NCBI GenBank assembly: GCA_021202715.1
Contig: JAJQCL010000131.1
Location: 1 to 13,465 of the forward strand
DNA length: 13,465 bases
Source: Lachnospiraceae bacterium
Lineage (GTDB): Bacteria; Bacillota; Clostridia; Lachnospirales; Lachnospiraceae
Direction of reading: 5' to 3'
The notes beneath the pieces were generated by a model, which was not told the DNA's origin, searched no databases, and saw nothing but the letters and a program-made list of their open reading frames with translations. A program made the position numbers and the translations under genes. Each line of letters begins with the position of its first letter. Position 1 is the first letter of the stretch. Positions 1 to 7,564 of the stretch are shown in pieces.

Positions 1-26
1 ATTTTATTCCCATTTAGGATTATTAT

Positions 27-55
27 TTGACTTATTTCTTTGTATGTTCTATAAT
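27..55 (+). promoter_or_regulatory. Sigma-A promoter of the first AAA ATPase gene
   Basis: TTGACT (27-32) and a perfect TATAAT (50-55) are separated by exactly 17 bases. Transcription would start near 62, leaving a leader of about 18 bases before the ATG at 80. An upstream in-frame ATG at 44 falls inside this promoter, which supports the later start. Confidence 0.8.
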
Positions 56-79
56 CGGATTGAAAATGGAGGTGTAAAT

Positions 80-1300
80 ATGATCGAACGCACAGAATAC
101 CTGCAGCGACTGCTTTCCTGGAAAGATGAAATGGTCATCAAAGTTGTTACCGGCCTGCGGAGATGTGGAAAGTCTACGTTGCTAAGACAATATCAGAATC
201 TTCTACTTGACAACGGTGTTGAGGATGCTCAGATCATCTCCATCAATTTTGAGGAACTGGAAAATGAACCGCTCCTGGATTATAAAGTCCTGTACCGGCA
301 TATTAAAGACCGGCTATGTCCCGACAGGACAACCTATATTTTCCTTGATGAGATCCAGAAGGTTCCTTCCTATGAAAAAGTCGTGGACAGCCTCTACGTA
401 AAACCCGGAGTAGATATATATATTTCCGGATCTAACTCCTATATGCTGTCCGGCGATCTTGCCACTCTTTTGTCCGGACGATATGTAGAGCTTTCCATGC
501 TTCCCCTCTCCTTCCGTGAATACTGCCAGGCAACAAACCTCAAAGACGAATCCGCCTTTGCAGACTATATGAAATACGGCGGGCTTCCCTATCTGGCAGT
601 CATGGAGAAAACCGAAGAAAAAGCAGAGGTCTATCTGGAAGGAATCTACAACACGGTCATCGTGAAGGACATCGAAGAACGTCAGAACCGCCGAGAAAGC
701 GAAACGGCCAGAAGGAAAGTCACCGACATTTCACTTCTGAAGAACATTGCCAAATTCCTTGCCGGTTCCGCAGGCAGTCCGATCTCCATCCGGAGCATCA
801 CAGATTATCTGATATCAAGCGGCCGAAAAGTATCTGCTAATACTGTAACCGATTACGTGCTGGCTTTATCGGAATCCTTTATCTTCTATCCGGCCGAGAG
901 ATACGATGTTGTCAGCAAGCAGATCCTTAAATCAAACAAAAAATGGTACATCGTAGATACCGGGCTGCGCAATCACATTTTGCCCAGACGAAATTATGAT
1001 CTTGGATTTACCATCGAAAATATTGTATTTCTGGAATTGCTGCGACGAGGATACTCCGTGTATATCGGTAAATACGAAACCTCTGAGATTGATTTTGTCG
1101 CCTGTAAGCACGGCGTTTACACTTATATTCAAGTTACAGCCGATATGAATTCGGAAACTACTTTTGAGCGGGAAATGCGCCCTCTTCGCAGAGTCAGAGA
1201 CAACTATGAAAAAATTGTCCTGACACTGGACCGTTTTACCATAGGAAACTATGATGGAATCAAGGTCATACATGTAATAGACTGGCTCTTAAACGACTAA
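80..1300 (+). CDS. AAA_14 / DUF4143 family ATP-binding protein (copy 1)
   Basis: This encodes a 406-residue ATPase with an N-terminal AAA_14 domain and a C-terminal DUF4143 domain. I place the start at 80 because GGAGGTG lies seven bases upstream; the in-frame ATG at 44 is within the promoter. Walker A is GLRRCGKS (residues 25-32) and Walker B ends in FLDE (88-91); a sensor-like GSNS and LSGRYVE follow. The C-terminal part has the layout of a PD-(D/E)XK nuclease fold: ENIVF (from 313), EID (D338), then QVT (351-353) where an active enzyme would have E-x-K. Catalysis of DNA cleavage is therefore doubtful. The cellular role of this family is not established; it is common in gut bacteria and archaea in many copies per genome. 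It is a single-gene unit, clearly homologous to the ATPase at 9997-11226. Family assignment is secure, function is not. Confidence 0.9.
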   Translation: MIERTEYLQRLLSWKDEMVIKVVTGLRRCGKSTLLRQYQNLLLDNGVEDAQIISINFEELENEPLLDYKVLYRHIKDRLCPDRTTYIFLDEIQKVPSYEKVVDSLYVKPGVDIYISGSNSYMLSGDLATLLSGRYVELSMLPLSFREYCQATNLKDESAFADYMKYGGLPYLAVMEKTEEKAEVYLEGIYNTVIVKDIEERQNRRESETARRKVTDISLLKNIAKFLAGSAGSPISIRSITDYLISSGRKVSANTVTDYVLALSESFIFYPAERYDVVSKQILKSNKKWYIVDTGLRNHILPRRNYDLGFTIENIVFLELLRRGYSVYIGKYETSEIDFVACKHGVYTYIQVTADMNSETTFEREMRPLRRVRDNYEKIVLTLDRFTIGNYDGIKVIHVIDWLLND

Positions 1301-1330
1301 AGTGCACCGGGAATGGCGCACTCTGTTTCC
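1301..1330 (+). terminator. Possible terminator of the first ATPase gene
   Basis: AGTGCACC and GGCGCACT (1301-1308 and 1315-1322) form an 8-bp stem with one mismatch and a 6-base loop. It starts right after the stop codon and is followed by CTGTTTCC, a weak T tract. Confidence 0.45.
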
Positions 1331-1335
1331 GTATA

Positions 1336-1374
1336 TCAGAAGCCCCCGGGAGCATCGCTCCCGAGGGCTTCTGA
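1336..1374. terminator. Bidirectional hairpin between convergent genes
   Basis: An 18-bp inverted repeat with a single mismatch surrounds a 3-base ATC loop (arms 1336-1353 and 1357-1374). It is very GC-rich and sits between the plus-strand ATPase and the minus-strand secreted protein gene, so it probably ends transcription from both sides. Neither side has a strong T run, so Rho-independent function is likely but not certain. Confidence 0.6.
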
Positions 1375-1406
1375 CACTTCTGTTCATATTGAGATGCTGA
1401 ATATTA

Positions 1407-2297
1407 TCAGATCGTATATTCTGTAAGCTTCCCCGTAGAATACGTGTATTTATAGCAGCTGCTGCCATCCTTCCAGAAGATTGCATATTTTGAAGTCACC
1501 TTGTATACAGACATGACAGCAACGCTGGTCGAACAGATCGTCTTTGTATTTCCCGTCGAAATATTGCACTTCATAAACTTCACCGTGTACGGAGACGATG
1601 AATAAATGTTTGTCGCTGTCACCTTGGCATAGTACACATATTTCCCGCTCACTGTCGCGCCAAACTCTTTGGAAGTAATCGTCTTAATCTTCTTCCCGCT
1701 GTTGTTGTACAGATAAAGAGCAACCGGAGAAACGTCTCCTCTACTATTTTCGACGACGATCCTGCTTCCATAGGATCCCTCAAAATACGCACCGGATTTT
1801 ACCTTCGACGACTTCTTTGTCGACAACGAATATCTGTATAGATCGACCGCTGCGGCCGTATACTCGCTTTCCGGCGTCGAATAGCTGAAATACAGCATCT
1901 TATTCACGCCGCCCGTCAGAGAGGAACCATAGTCCCCCGTCTTAACAGTACCGACCTTCGAGGTCGTTCCCTTCACAGGATTCCATTTGTACAGAGCGCT
2001 GGAGTACACTTTCTTAAAATAGACAGTACTTCCGTTCGTCACAGCGGATACCTGCCCAGACACCGTCTTCTTATACGTCTCATCGTTCTTTTTAAAATAA
2101 ATCCGATATTTGTTCGAGGAAATATACTTGATCTTAATCTTGGCACTGCCGACCGTTGTATAGCTGACAGTATTGGCCGCCACATACTTCGTCGTCGCGG
2201 CCTGCACGGCCTCCGTCCGGATCGCAAGAATCCCCAGCACTATGATCCCGCATAATAGTGAACATCTCAGCACCCGTTTCAACACGTCTTTCATCAT
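1407..2297 (-). CDS. Secreted beta-propeller-like protein of unknown function
   Basis: This encodes 296 residues. An N-terminal signal peptide is clear: basic residues (K3, K7, R8, R11), a hydrophobic stretch at about 12-26, and a type I cleavage site after AVQA (residue 33). The mature part is rich in Tyr, Ser, Thr and Lys. It repeats a loose unit of the type hydrophobic-Y-x-Y followed by a polar turn such as STGK or LSTKK, for example near the C terminus (KYTYSTGKLTEY). This resembles DUF5050/TolB-like propeller blades, but I do not recognise the family with certainty. No LPXTG or transmembrane anchor is seen, so it is probably released or loosely wall-bound. Two ATGs are adjacent (2297 and 2294); an AAGGGG box lies about seven bases before the first. 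It stands alone with its own promoter. Confidence 0.75.
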   Translation of the reverse strand: MMKDVLKRVLRCSLLCGIIVLGILAIRTEAVQAATTKYVAANTVSYTTVGSAKIKIKYISSNKYRIYFKKNDETYKKTVSGQVSAVTNGSTVYFKKVYSSALYKWNPVKGTTSKVGTVKTGDYGSSLTGGVNKMLYFSYSTPESEYTAAAVDLYRYSLSTKKSSKVKSGAYFEGSYGSRIVVENSRGDVSPVALYLYNNSGKKIKTITSKEFGATVSGKYVYYAKVTATNIYSSSPYTVKFMKCNISTGNTKTICSTSVAVMSVYKVTSKYAIFWKDGSSCYKYTYSTGKLTEYTI

Positions 2298-2395
2298 TCA
2301 GTTACCCCTTTCTCCATTGATATTGAAAGAATCTGCCTTCTCTCACGCGTTCTATCTGCACATCCGTGCATATATTTACGTTTGAAAACATAATT

Positions 2396-2424
2396 ATTGT
2401 ATAACAGATCCAGACATATGTAAA
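2396..2424 (-). promoter_or_regulatory. Sigma-A promoter of the secreted protein gene
   Basis: Read on the minus strand, TTTACA (2424-2419) and TACAAT (2401-2396) are spaced by 17 bases. The transcript would start near 2389, giving a leader of about 90 bases before the ATG at 2297. Confidence 0.6.
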
Positions 2425-2470
2425 GCACTTCGAACCTGTCTCTCTCCAAATTTTCGCCAAAATTACAGCT

Positions 2471-2584
2471 GCCCGGAAAGGCCTTTCCTTCGAAGACTGT
2501 TTCACCTGTCTGATAAGGTTGGCCCTTCCGGGCGGCGTCACTCAAATAGTAAAAGATACCCTTCCCGGCCAGCGTCACTCGAAT
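2471..2584. repeat. Intergenic direct and inverted repeats
   Basis: This stretch holds no convincing gene. It contains the perfect palindrome GGAAAGGCCTTTCC (2475-2488). GCCCGGAAAGGCC (2471-2483) is inverted as GGCCCTTCCGGGC (2521-2533) with one mismatch. There is also an imperfect direct repeat of about 25 bases (2523-2547 and 2559-2584), both copies containing GCGTCACTC. It lies upstream of two divergent promoters. Its role is unknown; it may be a decayed structured RNA or insertion scar. Confidence 0.5.
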
Positions 2585-2596
2585 TGCATTTTCTTC

Positions 2597-2625
2597 TTGA
2601 CAATCGTCTTCTCTTCGATTAAGAT
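2597..2625 (+). promoter_or_regulatory. Sigma-A promoter of the thi operon
   Basis: A consensus TTGACA (2597-2602) and TAAGAT (2620-2625) are spaced by 17 bases. The predicted start near 2632 falls just before the 5' strand of riboswitch stem P1, as expected for a riboswitch leader. Confidence 0.75.
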
Positions 2626-2635
2626 GACATCCATA

Positions 2636-2730
2636 AGAGATTCAGGGGAGCTGGAGGAATCCGGCTGAGAGTAAGGCTGCCGCCTTTAACCCTTATACCT
2701 GTTGGATAATGCCATCGTAGGGAAATCTGA
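2636..2730 (+). ncRNA. TPP riboswitch (THI element)
   Basis: The conserved core of the thiamin pyrophosphate riboswitch is present in order: TCAGGGGAGC, CTGAGA (2665-2670), ACCCTT (2689-2694), ACCTG (2697-2701), GGATAATGCCA (2704-2714) and CGTAGGGA. Stem P1 can form from AGATT (2638-2642) and AATCT (2724-2728). Its position just before a pyrimidine importer and an intrinsic terminator implies that TPP binding switches the operon off. The aptamer assignment rests on visible signature bases and is firm. Confidence 0.95.
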
Positions 2731-2743
2731 TTAAGAATGATTC

Positions 2744-2772
2744 AGACATCCGCCTGCGTGGATGTCTTTTTT
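2744..2772 (+). terminator. Riboswitch-controlled intrinsic terminator
   Basis: AGACATCCGC (2744-2753) pairs with GTGGATGTCT (2758-2767) around a CTGC loop, followed directly by a T run to 2772. The segment TCTGA (2726-2730), which includes the 3' strand of P1, can instead pair with TCAGA (2742-2746), the base of the terminator's 5' arm. This gives a simple antiterminator switch. The pairing is short, so the mechanism is inference; the terminator itself is clear. Confidence 0.85.
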
Positions 2773-2820
2773 CGTTCGGCACAGGACTCTGCGAAGAGCC
2801 GTCCCGGAGAGGAGAGGACA

Positions 2821-3633
2821 TTGGAAACAACACACACAGACAGTAAAAAAGAAGCCCGAAAGTCCCGCAGCTTTCAGACTGTCCGCACCGGAATTCCGGC
2901 CCTGACGGCGCTGACCCTGCTGGTCCTGGTCTGGTTTGCCGTCACCACCGGAGGACTGGTTCCTTCCTATATGCTGCCCTCACCTCAGTCCGTGGTTCTG
3001 GCCTTCATCAATGACTTCGGCACGCTGATGGCTCACGCGGCTGTCACCCTCCAGGAAGCGATCTACGGTCTGTTCATCGGCATCACCCTGGCCTTCGTGA
3101 CCGCGACACTGATGGATCGGCATCCCGCCCTGTACCGGGCGCTTTATCCCATCCTCATCATCACCCAGACCATCCCGACCATCGCCATTGCACCGCTTCT
3201 CGTGCTGTGGATGGGATACGGCATGGCGCCGAAGATCACGCTGGTCGTGATCTACACCTTTTTTCCCATCACAGTCGGACTGCTGGATGGCTACGCCTCC
3301 GCCGATCCCGACGCGCTGCGCCTGCTTCGTTCCATGGGCGCGACAAACCGACAGATTTTCTTCCATATTAAATTGCCGTCGTCGCTGGGATATTTCTTCG
3401 CGGGACTGCGGGTTTCGGTCTCCTATGCGATGCTGGGAGCCGTCATCTCGGAATGGCTGGGCGGCTTTGAAGGGCTGGGCGTATACATGACACGGGTGAA
3501 GAAAGCCTACTCCTTTGATAAGATGTTTGCAGTCATTCTGCTCATCATCATCGTCAGTCTTCTGCTGATGTGGCTGGTGAGCTTTCTCCGCCGACTGGCC
3601 ATGCCCTGGGAGCAGGTTGAGAAGGAAAAATAA
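2821..3633 (+). CDS. thiX: ABC transporter permease for thiamin pyrimidine precursors
   Basis: This is the membrane subunit of an importer of the SsuC/TauC type, here assigned to hydroxymethylpyrimidine (HMP) precursors because of the TPP riboswitch and the adjacent ThiY-like SBP. I choose the TTG at 2821, preceded by GGAGAGGAGAGG, giving 270 residues. An ATG at 2737 is in frame but would put the riboswitch terminator inside the coding region. A hydrophilic N terminus is followed by about six transmembrane segments, beginning near residue 27. The PSYMLPSP motif (48-55) is typical of this permease family. The cytoplasmic EAA loop, which contacts the ATPase, runs at about 162-186 (DPDALRLLRSMGATNRQ). 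It is followed by thiY after 126 bases. Family assignment is strong; substrate is inferred from context. Confidence 0.88.
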   Translation: METTHTDSKKEARKSRSFQTVRTGIPALTALTLLVLVWFAVTTGGLVPSYMLPSPQSVVLAFINDFGTLMAHAAVTLQEAIYGLFIGITLAFVTATLMDRHPALYRALYPILIITQTIPTIAIAPLLVLWMGYGMAPKITLVVIYTFFPITVGLLDGYASADPDALRLLRSMGATNRQIFFHIKLPSSLGYFFAGLRVSVSYAMLGAVISEWLGGFEGLGVYMTRVKKAYSFDKMFAVILLIIIVSLLLMWLVSFLRRLAMPWEQVEKEK

Positions 3634-3759
3634 GCTGTCCAGCCCCTGAATCTTAAGAAATCGAATCGGGTGATTTTCGCCCGCACTGTCTGCAGAGAAA
3701 GCCCTGCGCACACACGATTGGCTCTACAAAATGAGCCTCACAGAAAGAGAGGAAAACCC

Positions 3760-4875
3760 ATGAAAAAAACACCATCTGCTCTCGCACTGGCTCTGACCGG
3801 CGCTCTGCTGCTGTCCCTGACCGCCTGCGGTTCCTCCGGCAGCAGCACAGAAACCACCGATGCTGTGGAAAGTGAAACTTCCGCGGCCGCAGAGACCTCC
3901 CAGGCCGGCACAGAATCCACAGAGGCGGATGCCGCCGACGCGGAGGGCGATACGACAGAGACTGTCTCCATCACGCTCTGCCTCGACTGGACCCCCAACA
4001 CGAATCATACCGGCATCTATGTGGCGGAAGCGCTCGGCTATTATGAAGAAGCCGGTCTTGATGTAACGATCGTGCAGCCCCCGGAGGACGGCGCGCTGCA
4101 GACCTGCGCCTCGGGAAAAGCGCAGTTTGTCATTTCCGCGCAAGGACTGATGGCCCAGGCGCTGGACCGGGACGAACCCCTGCCCGTGATCGCGGTGGCT
4201 GCCATCCTGCAGCACAATTCCTCCGGCCTGATCACCCGCGCCGAAGATAACATTACTTCCGCCTCTGATATGGAGGGCTACACCTACGCCACCTGGAACG
4301 ATGCCACAGAGCTGGCCGTTCTGAAATATCTGGTGGAAGCCGACGGCGGCAATTTCGACAACGTTACCCTCATCCCCAACAATATTTCCGATGAGGCCGC
4401 GGCGCTGTCCGCCCATCAGGCGGATATCATCTGGGTGTACGAGGGCTGGAGCGTCGTCAACGCCGATCTGGAGGGCCTGGATTACAATTTCATGCGCCTG
4501 CGTGATCTGGATTCTGTTTTCGACTACTATACACCACTCCTCGTCGCCAATGACGATTTCCTTGAAAGCGATCCGGAGACCGCCAAAGCCTGCGTGGCCG
4601 CCACAAAGAAGGGCTACGAGTATGCTGTGGAACATGTCGAGGAAGCCGCACAGATCCTGATCGACGGCGATACAACCGGTTCGCTGGATGACTCCCTGGA
4701 TCTGGTCTATGCCAGCCAGGAAGTTCTCAGCCAGGAGTATATCGATGATGCAGAAAGCTGGGGCGTCATCGATCTGGCGCGCTGGGATGCCTACTACAAC
4801 TGGCTCTATGAAAATGGTCTGATCGAGAATGCACTGGCCGCCGGCGCCGGATTCTCAGCAGACTATCTTGAGTAA
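3760..4875 (+). CDS. thiY: HMP-precursor-binding lipoprotein of an ABC importer (NMT1/THI5-like)
   Basis: This 371-residue substrate-binding lipoprotein captures a thiamin pyrimidine outside the membrane and passes it to the permease. The start at 3760 has GAGAGG upstream. A lipoprotein signal peptide ends in the lipobox LTAC, with the lipidated Cys at 23. A low-complexity linker rich in Ser, Thr, Glu and Ala follows (about 24-67), a tether common in Firmicutes. The NMT1 domain begins near 69 with CLDWTPNTNHTGIYVA; DWTPNTNHTG (76-85) is the signature of the pyrimidine-binding THI5/ThiY group. The family includes the formylaminopyrimidine-binding ThiY of Bacillus; which pyrimidine is bound here cannot be read from sequence. 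It is preceded by thiX and followed by a strong hairpin and thiZ. Confidence 0.9.
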   Translation: MKKTPSALALALTGALLLSLTACGSSGSSTETTDAVESETSAAAETSQAGTESTEADAADAEGDTTETVSITLCLDWTPNTNHTGIYVAEALGYYEEAGLDVTIVQPPEDGALQTCASGKAQFVISAQGLMAQALDRDEPLPVIAVAAILQHNSSGLITRAEDNITSASDMEGYTYATWNDATELAVLKYLVEADGGNFDNVTLIPNNISDEAAALSAHQADIIWVYEGWSVVNADLEGLDYNFMRLRDLDSVFDYYTPLLVANDDFLESDPETAKACVAATKKGYEYAVEHVEEAAQILIDGDTTGSLDDSLDLVYASQEVLSQEYIDDAESWGVIDLARWDAYYNWLYENGLIENALAAGAGFSADYLE

Positions 4876-4877
4876 GT

Positions 4878-4906
4878 ATAGTAAACGACTTTATGTCGTT
4901 TACTAT
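4878..4906 (+). repeat. Perfect intercistronic hairpin between thiY and thiZ
   Basis: ATAGTAAACGAC (4878-4889) and GTCGTTTACTAT (4895-4906) form a perfect 12-bp stem around a TTTAT loop. It begins three bases after the thiY stop. No T run follows, so full termination is unlikely. It may protect the 3' end of a thiX-thiY message or reduce read-through into thiZ. Confidence 0.7.
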
Positions 4907-4949
4907 CGCGCTTTGCGCAGTCTATCTCGTCAAAAGAAGGGAGCCCACC

Positions 4950-5693
4950 ATGTCCCTGCTTGAAGCACAGCATATCACAAAAATCTATGACGGCCGCACG
5001 GTCATCGAGGACATCAACATCCATCTGGAAGAGGGCGAGCTGGTCTGTCTGCTGGGCGTCAGCGGCGCCGGGAAGACCACGCTGTTCAACGTCCTCTCCG
5101 GCCTGACCGTGCCCGAGCAGGGACAGGTAACACTCGCCGGGGAAGACATCACCGGCAAGCCTGGAAAGGTCAGCTACATGCTGCAGAAGGATCTCCTGCT
5201 TCCCTATAAGAAAATCATCGACAATGTTTCTCTGCCACTGGTCATCCGCGGGATGAAGCGGAAGGAAGCGCGAGCCAGAGCGCTGCCGCATTTCGAAGAG
5301 TTCGGCCTCACGGGCACAGAATACCAGTATCCCAGCCAGCTCTCCGGCGGCATGCGCCAGCGGGCGGCTCTGTTCCGCACCTGGCTGGCTTCCGACGGGG
5401 TTGCCCTCCTCGACGAACCCTTCAGCGCTCTGGATACCATCACCAAGAACGCCATTCACAAGTGGTATCTGGACGTCATGGAACGCATTCATCTGTCCAC
5501 CCTGTTCATCACCCACGACATCGACGAGGCGATCCTCATCTCGGACCGCATCTATATCATCGGGGGCAAACCGGGGCGGATCACCGACGAGGTCCCCATT
5601 CCTGTCCCTAAACCCCGCCCGGACGATTTCTACCTGACGGAGGAATTTCTGAATTACAAGCGGGACCTGATCGGGCGGCTGGGGCTGCCGTGA
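4950..5693 (+). CDS. thiZ: ABC transporter ATPase for thiamin pyrimidine precursors
   Basis: This 247-residue cytoplasmic ATPase powers the importer. The start at 4950 is preceded by AAGGGAG; an earlier in-frame ATG at 4893 lies inside the intercistronic hairpin and lacks a binding site. All ABC motifs are present: Walker A GVSGAGKTT (36-44), Q-loop Gln79, signature LSGGM (131-135), Walker B VALLDEP (151-157), D-loop SALD (159-162) and H-loop His189. It belongs to the SsuB/TauB nitrate-sulfonate-taurine type, the usual partner of ThiX/ThiY. The last 86 bases overlap, tail to tail, with the 3' end of pepF on the other strand. No terminator is visible after it. Confidence 0.9.
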   Translation: MSLLEAQHITKIYDGRTVIEDINIHLEEGELVCLLGVSGAGKTTLFNVLSGLTVPEQGQVTLAGEDITGKPGKVSYMLQKDLLLPYKKIIDNVSLPLVIRGMKRKEARARALPHFEEFGLTGTEYQYPSQLSGGMRQRAALFRTWLASDGVALLDEPFSALDTITKNAIHKWYLDVMERIHLSTLFITHDIDEAILISDRIYIIGGKPGRITDEVPIPVPKPRPDDFYLTEEFLNYKRDLIGRLGLP

Positions 5694-7482
5694 AAGCGAA
5701 TTCGTCCACCAGCTCGCCGAACCAGGCCAACGCCTGCTCCACCGGCTCCGGTGTGGTCATGTCCACGACCGCCCGTCGCAGCAGCGAAATCGGATCCTCC
5801 GAGCAGCCGCCCGACAGGAACGCCAGATAATCCTGTACCGCCGGTTCACCCTCGCGCAGAATCCGCTGCGACAGAGCGATGGCCGCGGCAAAGCCCGTCG
5901 CATACTGATATACATAGAAATTATAGTAGAAATGCGGAATCCGCGCCCATTCCATGGCAATCTCATCATCGATCACCATATCCGGCCCGTAATACACCTC
6001 GTTCAGACGCCGGTATTCTCCGCTGAGCACGTCCGCGGTCAGGGTCTCCCCCTGCTCGGCCTTCTCATAAATGATCTTCTCGAATTCCGCGAACATGGTC
6101 TGACGATACAGCGTCGTGCGGAACTGCTCCAGGAAATAATTTAACAGGACCGCTCTCTCCTTCTTATCCTCGGTCTTCTGCAGCAAATACTGCATCAGCA
6201 GCGCCTCGTTGCATGTGGAGGCTACTTCTGCCACGAAGATAACGTAGGAAGAGTAGACGTGGGGCTGGTGACTATGACTCAGATACGAATGCATAGCGTG
6301 TCCCATCTCGTGCGCTACGGTAAATTCGCTGTTCAGGTTATCCTGATAGTTGAGCAGGACATAAGGATGCACCTGGCTGAAGCTGCTGTAGGCGCCGGAG
6401 CGTTTCCCCTGATTCTCATAGACATCGATCCAGCGCGCCGCGAAGCCCTCCGCCAGTGCCTGACTGTACTCCTCACCCAGCACTGCGGTGGCTGCCAGGA
6501 CATCCTGCTTCGCTTCCTCAAAGGGGATGACACGGTCGCTGCCCGGCACCAGAGAAACATAAACATCGTACATATGAAGATCTTCACGGCGCATCCGCTT
6601 CTTCCGCAGGCGGACATAGCGATACATCGCATCCAGATTGTCATGCACCGCCGTCAGCAGATTGTCATAGACCGACACAGGAACCTCCGTCCGGTCCAGT
6701 GCCGCTTCGCGGGCGGAACCGTATTTCCGGGCCCGGGCGAAGAAGATCTGCTGCTTTACCTGCGCGTTTAACAGCGCCGCGAAGGTATTCTGCAGCTTCT
6801 CATACTCCTCGTACAGCTGAACGAATGTATTCTTCCGCAGGCCTTCGTCGTGACTCAGCATCAGCGTCGCATAGCTGGCGTTCGTCAGCTCATGGCGGTT
6901 GCCCAGCATATCCCGCACACTGGGGAACTTCATATCGGCATAGACCAGAGAACCGTAAATGCTCTGCGGCGCGTCGCCCATCTCCCCGGCCGCTGCCAGA
7001 AGCTTTTCCTCGGACTCGCTGAGAATATGCGCCTTCCGGCGGCGTTTCTGCGTAAAATACCGCCGGTAGCCCGCAAGTTCGGGCTCCTCCGCGATCTCCT
7101 CCTCCAGTCTCTCATCGGAAATAGCCAGAAGCTCCGGCAGCGCGAAGGCCGTCTCGCTCTCCGCCTGCGCCAGCCAGGCGAACAGACGCCCCTTCCGGGC
7201 CTGCGCCTGCGTATCCGCCGTATCCTCATCGGCCCGCAGGCTGGCGTATCCGTCCAGCCGCAGGATCTTCTTCTCATACATTTCCGCTGTTTTCAGATAA
7301 TTTAACAGTGTGGTGCCGCTGTCTGCCAGATGTCCGCGAAAGGCCTGCATCGCCTGCGGATAATCCTGTACTTCCTCAAAAGCCTTCTCCCAGGCCGCCT
7401 CGTCAGGAAAAAGGTCCTCCACAGCCCAGGTAGCAGCCGGGTCCACCTCCGCGCGCTTCGGGATCGTGTGATTTTTCTGCAT
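5608..7482 (-). CDS. pepF: Oligoendopeptidase F, M3 zinc metallopeptidase
   Basis: This 624-residue cytoplasmic zinc peptidase cleaves oligopeptides and belongs to the M3B PepF family. The start at 7482 is chosen because GGAAGGAG lies about eight bases upstream; the reading frame stays open to 7650 but the extra part looks noncoding and overlaps the end of spoVT. The zinc site is HEMGH (His391, Glu392, His395), with the third ligand Glu419 in FVAEVAS. An N-terminal oligopeptidase_F region precedes it. The last ~30 residues (about 595-624, rich in Pro, Gly and Arg) are antisense to thiZ and look unlike the usual PepF end near GELVDEF, so the natural stop has probably been lost or moved. It lies 82 bases after spoVT on the same strand; no clear promoter of its own is seen. 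Confidence 0.92.
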   Translation of the reverse strand: MQKNHTIPKRAEVDPAATWAVEDLFPDEAAWEKAFEEVQDYPQAMQAFRGHLADSGTTLLNYLKTAEMYEKKILRLDGYASLRADEDTADTQAQARKGRLFAWLAQAESETAFALPELLAISDERLEEEIAEEPELAGYRRYFTQKRRRKAHILSESEEKLLAAAGEMGDAPQSIYGSLVYADMKFPSVRDMLGNRHELTNASYATLMLSHDEGLRKNTFVQLYEEYEKLQNTFAALLNAQVKQQIFFARARKYGSAREAALDRTEVPVSVYDNLLTAVHDNLDAMYRYVRLRKKRMRREDLHMYDVYVSLVPGSDRVIPFEEAKQDVLAATAVLGEEYSQALAEGFAARWIDVYENQGKRSGAYSSFSQVHPYVLLNYQDNLNSEFTVAHEMGHAMHSYLSHSHQPHVYSSYVIFVAEVASTCNEALLMQYLLQKTEDKKERAVLLNYFLEQFRTTLYRQTMFAEFEKIIYEKAEQGETLTADVLSGEYRRLNEVYYGPDMVIDDEIAMEWARIPHFYYNFYVYQYATGFAAAIALSQRILREGEPAVQDYLAFLSGGCSEDPISLLRRAVVDMTTPEPVEQALAWFGELVDEFAFTAAPAARSGPACNSEIPPSGRNRPGGV

Positions 7483-7564
7483 GGTATTTCTCCTTCCTGT
7501 TTCCCGCTTCACCTTATGCCGTGGGGCAGGTAAAATGTCTTTTTCTATCTTACCACACAATTCC

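Noticed and set aside
2294..2578. Minus-strand frame of 94 codons ahead of the secreted protein gene
   Set aside because: GTG start without a ribosome binding site; the secreted protein's promoter lies inside it and the frame crosses repeats.
2980..3711. Long minus-strand frame opposite thiX
   Set aside because: Antisense shadow; composition is His/Gln/Asp-rich with no family resemblance, while thiX is a clear ABC permease.
3724..4635. Long minus-strand frame opposite thiY
   Set aside because: Antisense shadow of a GC-rich gene; no binding site, and its His/Gly/Gln-rich composition is artefactual.
4863..5516. Minus-strand frame of 217 codons opposite thiZ
   Set aside because: Antisense shadow of the conserved ABC ATPase frame.
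6259..6771. Plus-strand frame of 170 codons inside pepF
   Set aside because: Antisense to the conserved HEXXH region of pepF; no evidence of coding.
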